Of a stretch of DNA of 27,215 nt, positions 16,651-26,107 are shown in pieces. Every line of letters begins with the position of its first letter. Position 1 is the stretch's first letter. The stretch is from the NCBI GenBank assembly GCA_021811525.1, contig JAJZOK010000077.1, forward strand, positions 1-27,215, read 5' to 3'. Origin of the DNA: Thermoplasmata archaeon. GTDB taxonomy: Archaea; Thermoplasmatota; Thermoplasmata; Thermoplasmatales; Thermoplasmataceae. The translations under genes were made by a program, and so were the position numbers. The notes under the pieces are model-generated. The model was not told where the DNA came from, did no database searches, and saw nothing but the letters and a program-made list of their open reading frames with translations.

Positions 16651-18314
16651 TGGCTATCGCCCGCTTCATCCCCCCCACCATCTCTGAGGCTCATCCAGTA
16701 GAATGACCTGGGCGGAAACGTGAAGAAATAAGGGAGCTCCCCAATCTGCGGGAATGGCGTATCGGTAATTGCTTCCTTGGGGTTCAACCCCCTGAATTCA
16801 CTCAGGTCAAGTTCCAGGTATGTTGGAAGCCGGGATATGTTGTAAAGGCAGAGAATTTTCTCCCCTTCGTATTCCCTGACAAATGCCAGGACTTTCCTGT
16901 TCTTTGTTTCCAGGAACCTGATGGTTCCCCTCCCCATGAGTTTCGAGAATTTCTTCCGGACCCTAATCATTTTCTTGATCCAGTTAAGGAGTGACGTTGG
17001 CAGCCGGGATTCAGATTCCACATTCCTGTTCTCATAATGGTAGACGGGGCTCATTATGACTGGGGAGTAAAGTTGTTCAGGGTCAGCCCGTGAGAATCCG
17101 GCGTTCCTGTCATAAGACCACTGCATGGGTGTCCTGACCCCGTTCCTGTCGCCAAGGTAGATATTGTCGCCCATTCCAATTTCATCACCATAGTACAGAA
17201 CAGGGCATCCGGGAATGGAGAAGATAAGGGCATGAAGGAGCTCCAGGGTAGACCTGTCGTTGTCAACCAGTGGGGCAAGCCTCCTCCTAATGCCAAGATT
17301 AAGCTTCATTTTCGGGTTCTTGGCATATTCATTGTACATGAAATCCCTCTCATCATCAGAAACCATTTCAAGGGTCAATTCATCGTGATTCCTCAGGAAA
17401 ACAGCCCAATCGCATTTTTCAGGTATTGGTATGGTGTCATTGATGATATTGACAATGGGGTAGACGGAGCCCTGGGCAAGTGATATGAAAATGCGAGGCA
17501 TCAGCGGAAAGTTGAATGCCATGTGGAATTCGTCCTGATCCCCGAAATACTTCTTAGCCTCAGTGGGCCACTGGTTTGCTTCAGCAAGAAGAATACGCCC
17601 CGGATACTCGGAATCGACCATCCTCCTAACCTCCTTGAAGAACAGGTGCGTTTCAGGAAGGTTTTCGCAATTTGTGCCCTCCCTCTTGTACAGGTATGGG
17701 ACTGCATCACACCTAAATCCGTCTATGCCCATTTCCAGCCAGAATCGTATAACATTGAGGATTTCCTCCCTGACATCAGGGTTGTCGTAGTTAAGATCAG
17801 GCTGGTGGCTGTAGAAGCGGTGCCAGTAATACTGCTTGGTATTGGGTTCCCAAGCCCAGTTTGAGGTTTCAGTGTCCTTGAAAATAATCCTGGCCTCCCT
17901 ATACCTGTCAGTTGTGTCGCTCCAGACGAACCAGTCCCTCTTCGGGGAATTTCTGTCTGTTTTTGCCTCCTTGAACCACTGGTTCTGGTCTGAAACATGG
18001 TTCATCACAAGATCTGCAATGACCCTTATATTCCGAGCATGGGCTTCCTGCAGGAGTTCCCGGAAATCATCCAGGGTACCGTATTCCGGAAGGATGCCGT
18101 AGTAGTCGGCTATGTCGTAGCCATCGTCCATCAGCGGTGACTTGTAGAATGGAAGAAGCCAAATGCAGTCCACACCGAGATCCTTGATGTAATCAAGCTT
18201 CAGAGTAAGCCCTTTGATGTCTCCTATTCCATCATTGTTGGAATCATAGAAACTCTTTATGGGGACTTCGTAAAAAATTGCATCGCGGAACCAGAGAAGG
18301 TCGTCTTCCGTCAT
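16647..18314 (-). CDS. treS: Trehalose synthase TreS (GH13)
   Basis: This 555-residue enzyme should interconvert trehalose and maltose without cofactors. Counted from ATG 18314, the N-terminal LWFRDAIFYEVPIKSFYDSN at about 7-26 matches TreS. IADLVMNHVSDQN lies near 99-111. Nucleophile Asp203 is in DGFRCDAVPYLYKREGT, acid/base Glu245 in LLAEANQWPTEA and Asp311 in FLRNHDELTLEMV, all hallmarks of TreS rather than generic amylases. The start is ATG 18314, one base after the GlgE stop; a TTG at 18323 would add three residues and overlap glgE by 8 bases. It is followed by maltokinase with an ATGA overlap, so trehalose can be taken straight to maltose 1-phosphate. Confidence 0.94.
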   Translation of the reverse strand: MTEDDLLWFRDAIFYEVPIKSFYDSNNDGIGDIKGLTLKLDYIKDLGVDCIWLLPFYKSPLMDDGYDIADYYGILPEYGTLDDFRELLQEAHARNIRVIADLVMNHVSDQNQWFKEAKTDRNSPKRDWFVWSDTTDRYREARIIFKDTETSNWAWEPNTKQYYWHRFYSHQPDLNYDNPDVREEILNVIRFWLEMGIDGFRCDAVPYLYKREGTNCENLPETHLFFKEVRRMVDSEYPGRILLAEANQWPTEAKKYFGDQDEFHMAFNFPLMPRIFISLAQGSVYPIVNIINDTIPIPEKCDWAVFLRNHDELTLEMVSDDERDFMYNEYAKNPKMKLNLGIRRRLAPLVDNDRSTLELLHALIFSIPGCPVLYYGDEIGMGDNIYLGDRNGVRTPMQWSYDRNAGFSRADPEQLYSPVIMSPVYHYENRNVESESRLPTSLLNWIKKMIRVRKKFSKLMGRGTIRFLETKNRKVLAFVREYEGEKILCLYNISRLPTYLELDLSEFRGLNPKEAITDTPFPQIGELPYFFTFPPRSFYWMSLRDGGGDEAGDSQ

Positions 18315-18315
18315 T

Positions 18316-20247
18316 TCAGTCAATCAACTCCAGTATGTGTGCGGGTCTTTCATCAGGGATTAGCCTCACGTAGTTGTATACGCCCTGCCATGTATAAATG
18401 TCTCCTGTCAGGAGGTCCCTGACCCTGTATGGATCATCATTGCAGATCCCGATCAATTCCGTAGGAACCTTAAGGGTGGCTTCATGTGTCTCGTAGGGAT
18501 TTACATTGACCGCTATGAGGATGGTCTTCCCTGTTTTCAGGGAACTCCTGGAATAGAATACAATGTTTGGGTTATTTGTTTCATGGAAGGTTATGTTCCC
18601 GTTTTCCTGCATGGGCTCGTTTTCTTTCCTTATCCTGTTCAGCTGGGTTATGAGGGCCTTGATATTTCCTTTCATGTTCCAGTCCCTGGCCTTTATCTCA
18701 TATTTTTCAGAATGAAGATACTCCTCCCTGTCGGGAATGCCTTTGTTCTCGCAAAGTTCAAACCCGCTGTAAATGCCCCAGAGGGGCGAAAGGGTAGCAG
18801 CCAGTATGGAACGGAGCTTGAACGCACTTCTCCCGTCCCTCTGGAGTATGAACGGAAGTATATCCGGCGTATTTGCAAAGAGCATGGGTCTGAAATGATC
18901 TGATACATCTCTGCTGGAGAGTTCCGTGAAATATTCCCTGAGTTCCCAGTCATAATTCCTCCAAGTGAAGTATGTGTAGGACTGTGAAAACCCGATCTTA
19001 GATAACCGGTACATGACCTTTGGCCGGGTGAATGCCTCAGAAAGGAAGATGGCATCCGGATGAACCTTCCTGACCTCTTTTATGACCCACTCCCAGAATT
19101 CAAAAGGTTTTGTATGGGGATTGTCCACACGGAATATCTTTACGCCCTGTTCCGCCCAGAACAGGAAAATGCTCAGCAGTTCCTGATAAAGCTTGCTTCT
19201 GGTCTCCGTTGCAAAATTAAGGGGATAGATATCGTAATACTTCTTTGGAGGGTTTTCTGCATATCTTATGGTTCCGTCCGGCCTCCTGAAAAACCACTCC
19301 GGGTGCTCCTTCACGTAAGGGTGGTCAGGGGAGCATTGAAACGCAATGTCCAGAGCAATTTCCATTCCCCTCCTTGTTGTTTCCGCAACCAGGTCCCTGA
19401 AGTCATCAAGAGTCCCCAGAGAACTTTCTATTGACTTATGCCCACCTTTTTCATTGCCAATTGCCCATGGGCTTCCAGGATCCCCGGGTTTCAGCTTCAG
19501 TGATCCGTCCTTTCCCCTCCTGTTCGTAAAACCTATGGGGTGAATTGGGGTCAGGTAAAGGACATCGAAACCCATGGATTTGATGGCATCAAGCCTGTTT
19601 ACAACGTCCTTGAAGGTGCCGCTTCTTCTTTTGTCCACACCCTGGGACCTGGGAAAGAGTTCGTACCAGGAGGAAAATCCTGCCCTCTTTCTCTCTACAT
19701 ATACCTTTAGCATTTTACCTGATGAGGTCTTCCTGATCATCCTCTGCCCTTTCTTCACCGCCTCGATGATCTTTTTACTGGAAAGGGTGCCCAAGGACTC
19801 TTCCTGTGGTATGGAAGTGGCCTTTTTCAGGGCCTTGCCCAGTTCTTTCCTCGCATTGCCTCTGGAGGCCGTTATCGCACTCCTGATCATGTCGTACCCG
19901 ATTTCAAGGTCCTGTGAGATGTCTTCTTCCGCCATGTGCCACTTTTTTATATTCTGCAGCCAGGTTCCGTACTGGTCCACCCAAGCCTCTATTCCAAAAA
20001 GGTAGGTGCCGGGCTCCTCAACATTGAAAGACCCTGCCCATGTGTCATTGTTGCCCAGCTCCATGGGCGAATAACTCCACTTTATTTCGTCCTGCCTCCT
20101 GTACCTTATCCTTGCATTAAGGGCGTCTATTCCATATGAGTATATGCTTGCAGTTACTTCCACCACATCCCCGGCCACTCTCTTGGCGGGGAATAATCCG
20201 CCGTCAATCTGCGGTTTAACATCTGAAATTATTATGTCTCCTGCCAT
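18316..20247 (-). CDS. glgE: Alpha-1,4-glucan:maltose-1-phosphate maltosyltransferase GlgE (GH13)
   Basis: This enzyme (643 aa) should transfer maltose from maltose 1-phosphate to the non-reducing end of alpha-1,4-glucans. The N-terminal beta domain and helical insert (about 1-185) contain the GlgE start QIDGGLFPAKRVAGDVVEV. Barrel motifs are SSWYELFPRSQG near 193, YLTPIHPIGFTNRRGKDG near 231, IALDIAFQCSPDHPYVKEHP near 297, nucleophile Asp375 in FRVDNPHTKPFEFW, acid/base Glu404 in LSEAFTRPKVMY and Asp462 in NTPDILP. These are specific to GlgE. ATG 20247 overlaps the glgB stop by one base (TGATG); a TTG at 20250 is a weaker alternative. GlgE is well known from Actinobacteria; an archaeal copy with all partners is noteworthy. 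Confidence 0.95.
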   Translation of the reverse strand: MAGDIIISDVKPQIDGGLFPAKRVAGDVVEVTASIYSYGIDALNARIRYRRQDEIKWSYSPMELGNNDTWAGSFNVEEPGTYLFGIEAWVDQYGTWLQNIKKWHMAEEDISQDLEIGYDMIRSAITASRGNARKELGKALKKATSIPQEESLGTLSSKKIIEAVKKGQRMIRKTSSGKMLKVYVERKRAGFSSWYELFPRSQGVDKRRSGTFKDVVNRLDAIKSMGFDVLYLTPIHPIGFTNRRGKDGSLKLKPGDPGSPWAIGNEKGGHKSIESSLGTLDDFRDLVAETTRRGMEIALDIAFQCSPDHPYVKEHPEWFFRRPDGTIRYAENPPKKYYDIYPLNFATETRSKLYQELLSIFLFWAEQGVKIFRVDNPHTKPFEFWEWVIKEVRKVHPDAIFLSEAFTRPKVMYRLSKIGFSQSYTYFTWRNYDWELREYFTELSSRDVSDHFRPMLFANTPDILPFILQRDGRSAFKLRSILAATLSPLWGIYSGFELCENKGIPDREEYLHSEKYEIKARDWNMKGNIKALITQLNRIRKENEPMQENGNITFHETNNPNIVFYSRSSLKTGKTILIAVNVNPYETHEATLKVPTELIGICNDDPYRVRDLLTGDIYTWQGVYNYVRLIPDERPAHILELID

Positions 20248-22442
20248 CAATTACCAACTTCCCTCTTTTTTAAAGCTATACCTGCCAGCGGAGGCAGCGT
20301 AACTTCTATGGAAAAAGGCCTTCCATGGAATGGCCTCTTCATTGCTCTTACGTCTCCTTCATTGCATATTCCACTTCCGCCGTAGTTCACCGAATCCGTG
20401 TTCATTACTTCCATGTATTCGCCATCCCAGGGGACGCCGATTGTGTACCTATGCCGTGGTATGGGGGTGAAATTGAACACAAATAACAGCCCATGGCCGG
20501 CAACACCATCCGTGCGGATGAAGGAAATGACACTCTGGCTGCTGTCGTTGTAGTCAATCCATTGGAAACCTTTGCCATCAGAATCCAGGGAATAGAGCTC
20601 CTTTGATCCGGAGTAGAGTGCGTTTAGGTCTGAAACAAGCTTTGTGAGCCTCTTCCCCTTGTCTTCTTCCGCCAGTTCCCAGGACAGCTGGGTTGCCTCT
20701 GACCATTCCTTCTCCTGCCCGAATTCATCCCCCATGAACAGGAGTTTCTTGCCGGGGCTTGCAAACATGTACATGTAGCACAGCCTCAGGTTTGCGAACT
20801 TCTGCCACCTGTCCCCCGGCATCTTGGAATATAGTGAACCTTTCAGGTGGACAACCTCGTCGTGGGAAAAAGGCAGTATGAAATTCTCACTGAAGGCATA
20901 CCATATGGAAAATGTTAGTTTTCCATGCTCAAATTTCCGGTATACCGGGTCCTTTGAAAAGTAATAAAGCGTATCATGCATCCAACCCATGTTCCATTTG
21001 AAGTCGAACCCGAGGCCTCCCAATTCGGTTGGCCTTGTTACTCCACCCCAGGCCGTGGATTCCTCGGCAACGGTTATCATTCCCGGGAACTCATCATGCA
21101 GGTTCCTGTTCACGGCCCTGAGGAACTCAATGGCCTCGAGGTTTTCCCTACCGCCATATTTGTTGGGTATCCATTCACCACTGTTCCTGGAATAATCCAG
21201 GTAGAGCATGGACGAAACAGCGTCGATCCTTATGCCATCAGCATGATACATTTCAGCCCAGAACATGGCATTTGAAATAAGAAAGCTGCGTACTTCAGGC
21301 CTGCTGTAATTGAAGATCCTTGTTCCCCAGTCCGGGTGCTGGCCAAGCCTTGGGTCCTCATGGTCATACAGGTGGGTGCCGTCAAAAAGGGCAAGACCGT
21401 ACTCATCATCGGGAAAGTGGGCTGGAACCCAGTCAAGTATTACACCGATTCCTTTTGAGTGGCAGAGGTCCATGAACCACATGAAATCTTCGGGGCTTCC
21501 GTATCTTGAGGTTGGGGCAAAGTAGTTGATAACCTGGTAACCCCATGACCCGTCGAAAGGATGTTCCATGATGGGCATCAGCTCAATGTGGGTGAATCCC
21601 ATATCTGAACAGTATTCGACCAGGGATTCGCCGATTTCCCTTAATCCGTAGAAACCATGTTCTCCGGGCTTCTTCCAGCTTCCCAGGTGCACCTCGTATA
21701 TGGACACCGCTTCTGAGCGCGGGTTCTTTTTCGCCCTCCCGGCCATCCATTTTCCATCCTTCCAGTTGTGGCCAAGATCAACTACGATGGAGCCGGTCCT
21801 AGGCCTGACTTCCATGTTGAAAGCATAAGGATCGGCCTTTTCACGGATTCTTCCACCTGATGCAGGTTTCAGTGCAAACTTGTAAACCTCGCCCTGTCCC
21901 ACCCGTGGGATAAAGAGTTCCCAGAGGCCGGAACCACCTACATTGGACATTGGGTGCATTCCTGCCGTCCAGTGATTGAAATCTCCAATAACAGAAACCG
22001 ATGCCGCTGCGGGTGCCCAGACCACGAACCTCGTCCCATTTACGCCGTTTCTGGTTTCAAGGTGGGCTCCAAGAGTCTCATAGCTCCTGTAAAGTTCTCC
22101 TTTCTTGTAGAGGAAGATGTCAAATTCACTGAGTTCGGGCGGGAAAGCATAAGGATCTTCACGTCTGTGCGTATAGCCAGACTGGTCCTCGAAGCAAACA
22201 ACGTAATTCTGCTCTGCAATATCATAATCAACCTCGGCAGTGTAGATTCCATCAACCTGCGTTTCTTCCAGGCTGGAGCATTTCTCTCCCCCCATTTCCA
22301 GCCATGCACTTTTTGCCAATGGAAGGTATGCAGTAATCCGGTATCTCCCCTCGCCAACCGGGACAGGCCCCAGGACACCGTGGGGAGCCGATTCATCGAA
22401 CCTTGCAATTCCTCCAAGTGTTGTAATGCTAACTCCAGACAT
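20247..22442 (-). CDS. glgB: 1,4-alpha-glucan branching enzyme GlgB (GH13)
   Basis: This 731-residue enzyme should introduce alpha-1,6 branches into the glucan made by GlgE. Two N-terminal beta domains are visible: about 10-115, and a CBM48-like one at 130-230 with VVWAPAAASVSVIGDFNHW. The barrel has YEVHLGSWKKPG near 249, GYQVINYFAPTSRYG near 301, VILDWVPAHFPDD near 334, nucleophile Asp407 in ADGIRIDAVSSMLY, acid/base Glu460 in ITVAEESTAW and Asp528 in LPFSHDEVVHLKGS, followed by KMPGDRWQKFANLR. The length is that of the long bacterial form with the extra N-terminal domain. It is the first gene of the overlapping operon glgB-glgE-treS-mak and faces the glucoamylase gene across 198 bp. Confidence 0.95.
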   Translation of the reverse strand: MSGVSITTLGGIARFDESAPHGVLGPVPVGEGRYRITAYLPLAKSAWLEMGGEKCSSLEETQVDGIYTAEVDYDIAEQNYVVCFEDQSGYTHRREDPYAFPPELSEFDIFLYKKGELYRSYETLGAHLETRNGVNGTRFVVWAPAAASVSVIGDFNHWTAGMHPMSNVGGSGLWELFIPRVGQGEVYKFALKPASGGRIREKADPYAFNMEVRPRTGSIVVDLGHNWKDGKWMAGRAKKNPRSEAVSIYEVHLGSWKKPGEHGFYGLREIGESLVEYCSDMGFTHIELMPIMEHPFDGSWGYQVINYFAPTSRYGSPEDFMWFMDLCHSKGIGVILDWVPAHFPDDEYGLALFDGTHLYDHEDPRLGQHPDWGTRIFNYSRPEVRSFLISNAMFWAEMYHADGIRIDAVSSMLYLDYSRNSGEWIPNKYGGRENLEAIEFLRAVNRNLHDEFPGMITVAEESTAWGGVTRPTELGGLGFDFKWNMGWMHDTLYYFSKDPVYRKFEHGKLTFSIWYAFSENFILPFSHDEVVHLKGSLYSKMPGDRWQKFANLRLCYMYMFASPGKKLLFMGDEFGQEKEWSEATQLSWELAEEDKGKRLTKLVSDLNALYSGSKELYSLDSDGKGFQWIDYNDSSQSVISFIRTDGVAGHGLLFVFNFTPIPRHRYTIGVPWDGEYMEVMNTDSVNYGGSGICNEGDVRAMKRPFHGRPFSIEVTLPPLAGIALKKREVGN

Positions 22443-22466
22443 TTATGCCCATACTATTGCGCTCAT

Positions 22467-22478
22467 TGCTAATTAGCA
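22467..22478. promoter_or_regulatory. Palindrome TGCTAATTAGCA before glgB
   Basis: This perfect 12-bp palindrome is centred about 30 bases before the glgB ATG, over the expected TATA/TFB position on the minus strand. It is a candidate operator for the glycogen/trehalose operon. No other copy was noticed in the window. Confidence 0.4.
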
Positions 22479-22600
22479 TTACTGATCCAAATATCCATCG
22501 AGGCAGTCAGGGCAGTATTATCTTCCGTCTTGCATTGAGGCATCTAATGGATATGTTTCCCCGACTCATTTCATGCAAAAGGTGCTTTGCAAGCTTCCCC

Positions 22601-22628
22601 TATAAAAGTTAATAACCCCGGTGGGGTT
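22601..22628 (+). promoter_or_regulatory. Glucoamylase promoter: TATA box plus hairpin palindrome
   Basis: TATAAAAG (22601-22608) stands about 33-40 bases before the ATG at 22641. The perfect inverted repeat AACCCC-ggt-GGGGTT (22614-22628) falls between the TATA box and the start codon, at or just before the expected transcription start. That is the classic position for a repressor site; it could also form a hairpin in a short leader. Confidence 0.5.
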
Positions 22629-22640
22629 TGATTTGGCTGT

Positions 22641-25028
22641 ATGAATGAAAACCGGGCTTTTGGTCATCCGGGAATGCCGCCTAAATGGACAAGAAGTGCA
22701 AAGGATGGTGTTGGCACAGCCCTTTCCTCCCACAGCTTTGTCTGGTTCACCATATCTCACGGAATTGTCAATGAAGTGTACTATCCCAGGATTGACATAG
22801 CAAACACAAGGGATATGCAGTTCTTGGTTACTGCGGAAAATTTCTTTTCAGAGGAACGGAAGGATACAGTGCACAGGACGGCCTTCAGGAGCCGGGGGGT
22901 CCCCCTCTACGAAGTGGAAAACACATGCAGGGAGGAACGGTACCGGATCAGGAAAACCATTTTCACCGACCCGGATGCTGACGTCCTCATCCAGAAAGTG
23001 TCCTTCCAGGCATTAACGGGAGCGCAGGGCGATTACAGCGTTTACCTGCTTCTTGCTCCGCACATCCAGAATGCAGGCTACGGAAATGATGCCTGGATCG
23101 GTGAATACAAAGGGATCCCGATGCTCTTTGCCCGCAGGAATGGCATTTCCATTGCTGCCTGCTCCAACACAGGCTTCAGAAAAATGAGTTGTGGTTATGT
23201 GGGTTATTCTGACCCATGGCAGGACATACACGCTAATGGAAGTATGACTTGGGACTTCAACACTGCCAGGGATGGGAACGTTGCACTTGGTGCAGAGGTA
23301 ATCGTCCCAGCCGACGGGGAATTCTCAGTCTTCACCGGATTCGGCATGACCCCGGAAGAAGCAGCCCTTAAGGCAAAATACACCATGCTCAAGGACATGA
23401 ATGCAGTGGCCCAGAAATATGAGAACGAGTGGAAAGGATATTTCCGGGAATGCGGCATAAAAAACGGCAGGAACGCTTCAACATTGCTTTATGAAATAAG
23501 CCTCTCCGTCCTAAAGGTGCACCAGGCAAAGCAAAAGTTTCCGGGAGCCCTGATAGCCAGCCTTTCAATTCCATGGGGAAGCTCGAAGGGAGACGATGAC
23601 ATGGGCGGTTACCACCTGGTCTGGACCCGCGACATGGTACAGACAGCAATGGCCCAGCTTGCAGTTGGAGACATAAGAGGTGCGGAGGCAGCTTTAAGAT
23701 TTCTTATGGTCACCCAGGAAAAAGACGGCAGGTGGCCACAGAACATGTGGCTGGACGGTTCCGGTTACTGGAAGGGGATCCAGCTGGACGAGGTTGCATT
23801 TCCTATCCTGCTTGCTGATAAACTAAGGCGAATGGGAGACCTGGATCCAGGTTTTGTCTGGCCGATGGTGAAAAAAGCTGCAGGTTTCCTCCTCCGTGAA
23901 GGCCCTTCAACCCAGCAGGACAGATGGGAGGAAGATGGTGGTTTGTCTCCCTTCACCCTTGCTGTGGAGATAGGTGGCCTCCTATCAGCCGCAGACATGG
24001 CTGAAGTAAATAAGGAATCGGCTGCTGCAGAAATTCTAAGGAAAAGGGCCGATTACTACTGCGAACAGCTGGACTACTGGACATACGTATCAGGCACTGA
24101 TATCGCAGATAAAAATGGGGTTGATGGTTACTATGTCAGGATTGCCCCTCCATCAAGGCTGCAGGACCCTCCGGGTGAAGAGGTAGATGAGACTATACTC
24201 ATAAAGAACAGGCCGGACGGGCAGAATGCCATAAAAGAGGAGAACGAAGTGAGCGTGGATGCCATTGCGTTGGTAAGGCTAGGCATACGGATGCCCGATG
24301 ATCCAAGAATTCTAAATACCCTCAAGGTCATAGATGCGCTCCTTAAGACTGAGACAGAAACAGGGCCCGCCTGGCATAGGTACAACGGGGACGGATATGG
24401 CGAGCATGGTGACGGTTCTCCATTTGATGGAACGGGGATAGGCAGGGCATGGCCATTGTTCAGCGGGGAGCGCGGGCACCTCGAAGTCAGTGCAGGCAGG
24501 CTGGAAGAGGCGATCAAGTTAAGGCAAGTCATGGAACAGCAGACTGGGAACGGAATCCTTCTTCCTGAACAGGTCTGGGACGCGGAAGATATTCCGCAAA
24601 GGGGCCTTAAAAACGGCAAGCCGGCCGGTTCAGCTATGCCACTTGTTTGGGCACATGCAGAGTACCTCAAACTCTGCAGGTCAATAGCCGACAAAAGTAT
24701 TTTCGATATGCCAGAGGCCACGAGAACACGGTACCTTGAACACCAGACCGGAGCTGAGTTATTTGACTGGACTTTCAACAACAAATTTACGTGGATAAAA
24801 CATGGCCTGACACTGAGGATCTCCCTGTTCGATCCAGGAAGGGTCGTTTGGACATCAGATCAGTGGAAAAGTAGGAACGAGACCGATACAAATGATTCCG
24901 GATTGGGAATTCACTATGCTGATATTCCAACCAGAGACATGGTGAAAGGCACTTCGGTAGAGTTCACCATTTACTGGCTTGGTGAAGGAAAATGGGAGGG
25001 ATGCAATTTCTCTGTCAGTGTTGTCTGA
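22641..25028 (+). CDS. GH15 glucan 1,4-alpha-glucosidase (glucoamylase)
   Basis: This 795-residue protein has the prokaryotic glucoamylase plan: an N-terminal beta-sandwich (about 15-260, opening RSAKDGVGTALSSHSFVWFT) and an (alpha/alpha)6 barrel (about 280-690). GDDDMGGYHLVWTRDMVQTA is at 317-336, QLDEVAFP at 381-388, and DRWEEDGGLSPFTLAVEIGG at 427-446 with the proposed general acid Glu430. GRAWPLFSGERGHLEV is at 601-616, and LPEQVWDAED carries the proposed base Glu643. A beta-rich tail of about 95 residues follows. It should release glucose from non-reducing ends of glucans. No signal peptide is seen, so it should act in the cytoplasm on the stored glucan. Some GH15 proteins of Thermoplasmata are trehalases, but the long N-terminal domain favours glucoamylase. 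Confidence 0.9.
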   Translation: MNENRAFGHPGMPPKWTRSAKDGVGTALSSHSFVWFTISHGIVNEVYYPRIDIANTRDMQFLVTAENFFSEERKDTVHRTAFRSRGVPLYEVENTCREERYRIRKTIFTDPDADVLIQKVSFQALTGAQGDYSVYLLLAPHIQNAGYGNDAWIGEYKGIPMLFARRNGISIAACSNTGFRKMSCGYVGYSDPWQDIHANGSMTWDFNTARDGNVALGAEVIVPADGEFSVFTGFGMTPEEAALKAKYTMLKDMNAVAQKYENEWKGYFRECGIKNGRNASTLLYEISLSVLKVHQAKQKFPGALIASLSIPWGSSKGDDDMGGYHLVWTRDMVQTAMAQLAVGDIRGAEAALRFLMVTQEKDGRWPQNMWLDGSGYWKGIQLDEVAFPILLADKLRRMGDLDPGFVWPMVKKAAGFLLREGPSTQQDRWEEDGGLSPFTLAVEIGGLLSAADMAEVNKESAAAEILRKRADYYCEQLDYWTYVSGTDIADKNGVDGYYVRIAPPSRLQDPPGEEVDETILIKNRPDGQNAIKEENEVSVDAIALVRLGIRMPDDPRILNTLKVIDALLKTETETGPAWHRYNGDGYGEHGDGSPFDGTGIGRAWPLFSGERGHLEVSAGRLEEAIKLRQVMEQQTGNGILLPEQVWDAEDIPQRGLKNGKPAGSAMPLVWAHAEYLKLCRSIADKSIFDMPEATRTRYLEHQTGAELFDWTFNNKFTWIKHGLTLRISLFDPGRVVWTSDQWKSRNETDTNDSGLGIHYADIPTRDMVKGTSVEFTIYWLGEGKWEGCNFSVSVV

Positions 25029-25129
25029 AAAGTCTTGCCCCGCCTCTGTTCGGCATGCACAGCGGGCGACATTCCCTTAGAATGTGAAATGAAGCCCCGC
25101 ACTGCAGCCATTTTGGATAAGGGGAAGAA

Positions 25130-25339
25130 TCAGTCAAATTTTATGGAGACATGATTGTCGCATTTGGTGCATTTTATGTACACATCGTTGCTTACCAGTT
25201 CCTCGTAGAGGGGGTTTTCCCCCGAAGTATTGTTTTCATCATAATCCACGATCACGTTTTCAGGATCCATTATCTTGATTTCCTCTGATCCGCATTTAGA
25301 GCACTTCAATTCAAACTTTCCTGTAAGTTCCGGTGGCAT
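25130..25339 (-). CDS. Small zinc-ribbon protein
   Basis: This protein of 69 residues has two Cys pairs, CSKC at 13-16 and CTKC at 57-60, separated by an acidic, Asn-rich loop. It fits a zinc ribbon with a long insert. No DNA-binding or catalytic domain is visible. It starts at ATG 25339, with a TATA-like ttattttata just upstream. It converges with the glucoamylase gene. The 101 bases between the two stops show nothing clear. The function is unknown. Confidence 0.6.
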   Translation of the reverse strand: MPPELTGKFELKCSKCGSEEIKIMDPENVIVDYDENNTSGENPLYEELVSNDVYIKCTKCDNHVSIKFD

Positions 25340-25703
25340 TATGAGTTATAAAATAAAAGCATAATACTTTTGGCAAACACGCGCTGGCAGATACTGCAAT
25401 GTTTCAAGGCATTTCAAAGGGAAAATCGGCATGACACCTGGCTATACAGCAGATATCCGCTGAGGACATTCAGGCAGATTTATCAGGTTGCAGCCTCATT
25501 ATGCAAAGTTTTCCGGCTGATGCCTCCGGCAATGCAGAGGTCTAATTCAGTAACTAATATACTTTACTCTTTACCAGTGCATATTCTCCTGAAACAATAA
25601 ATAATGGGTACGTAATGTTAGGGTCTATTGAAATCAGCTTAAATACTTGCTTTTTTAAGGGTCGTTTATTAATAGAGTTGGGCTGATTTTATTTGGTGAG
25701 ACA
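25340..25703. other. 364-bp stretch without a supported gene
   Basis: A 76-codon frame on the plus strand (25370-25600, TTG start) has an unnatural composition rich in Arg, Gln and Tyr, shows no motif, and is not called. The stretch holds the promoter of the zinc-ribbon gene at its left. At its right, cttaaatac (25638-25646) and ggtga (25695-25699) look like the old promoter and ribosome site of the gamma-subunit pseudogene. Confidence 0.4.
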
Positions 25704-26107
25704 ATGGACTATACAAGATTCCATGGCAAGGGCTGAGAGGGTGCATTGACCGCGCCGCAAATTCTTGCCAGGGCTGCCTTTAAGAAAGGAAAGTATGTTA
25801 TTTCCTTCCCCTTTTTCTGTGCCAAGAGGAGGGGTGCACCTGTTACAGCCTTTACAAGGATTGATGACGAACCAATCCTCATCAAGTCGCAGATTTACCA
25901 ACCCGATGTTGTTGTTAACCTGGATCCCTATGTCCAGAAAGAGGGCAATGCATTATCAGAGGTCCCTGAAAACTGGATTATCACAATAAATTCAAGAAAG
26001 TACCCCCGGAGTTCAACCTTAACAGGACAACAGTTACGGTTGATACAACTTCAATAGCTGTTTCGCTCAACCTTGGAAGCAGGGCAAACCCAATCGTGAA
26101 AATATAG
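25704..26107 (+). pseudogene. Broken 2-oxoacid:ferredoxin oxidoreductase gamma subunit
   Basis: The reading MDYTRFHGKG-stop-EGALTAPQILARAAFKKG matches the start of PorG/KorC-type gamma subunits, whose Gly-rich loop is HGRGGQGAVTAAQIL. TGA at 25734-25736 stands where Gly (GGA) is expected. ISFPFFCAKRRGAPVTAFTRI and LIKSQIYQPDVVVNLDP follow in frame. Near 25995-26010 the phase shifts by one, then EFNLNRTTVTVDTTSIAVSL and NLGSRANPIV continue, as the family does, until TAG at 26107. At least the last third of the usual 180-190 residues is missing. One nonsense change, one frameshift and a truncation make it a dead copy; the alpha and beta subunit genes are not in the window. Confidence 0.8.

Noticed and set aside
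25734..25736. In-frame TGA as a selenocysteine or pyrrolysine-like recoding event in the gamma-subunit gene.
   Set aside because: The position is a conserved glycine of the Gly-rich loop, and the gene is also frameshifted and truncated, so a plain nonsense mutation is simpler.
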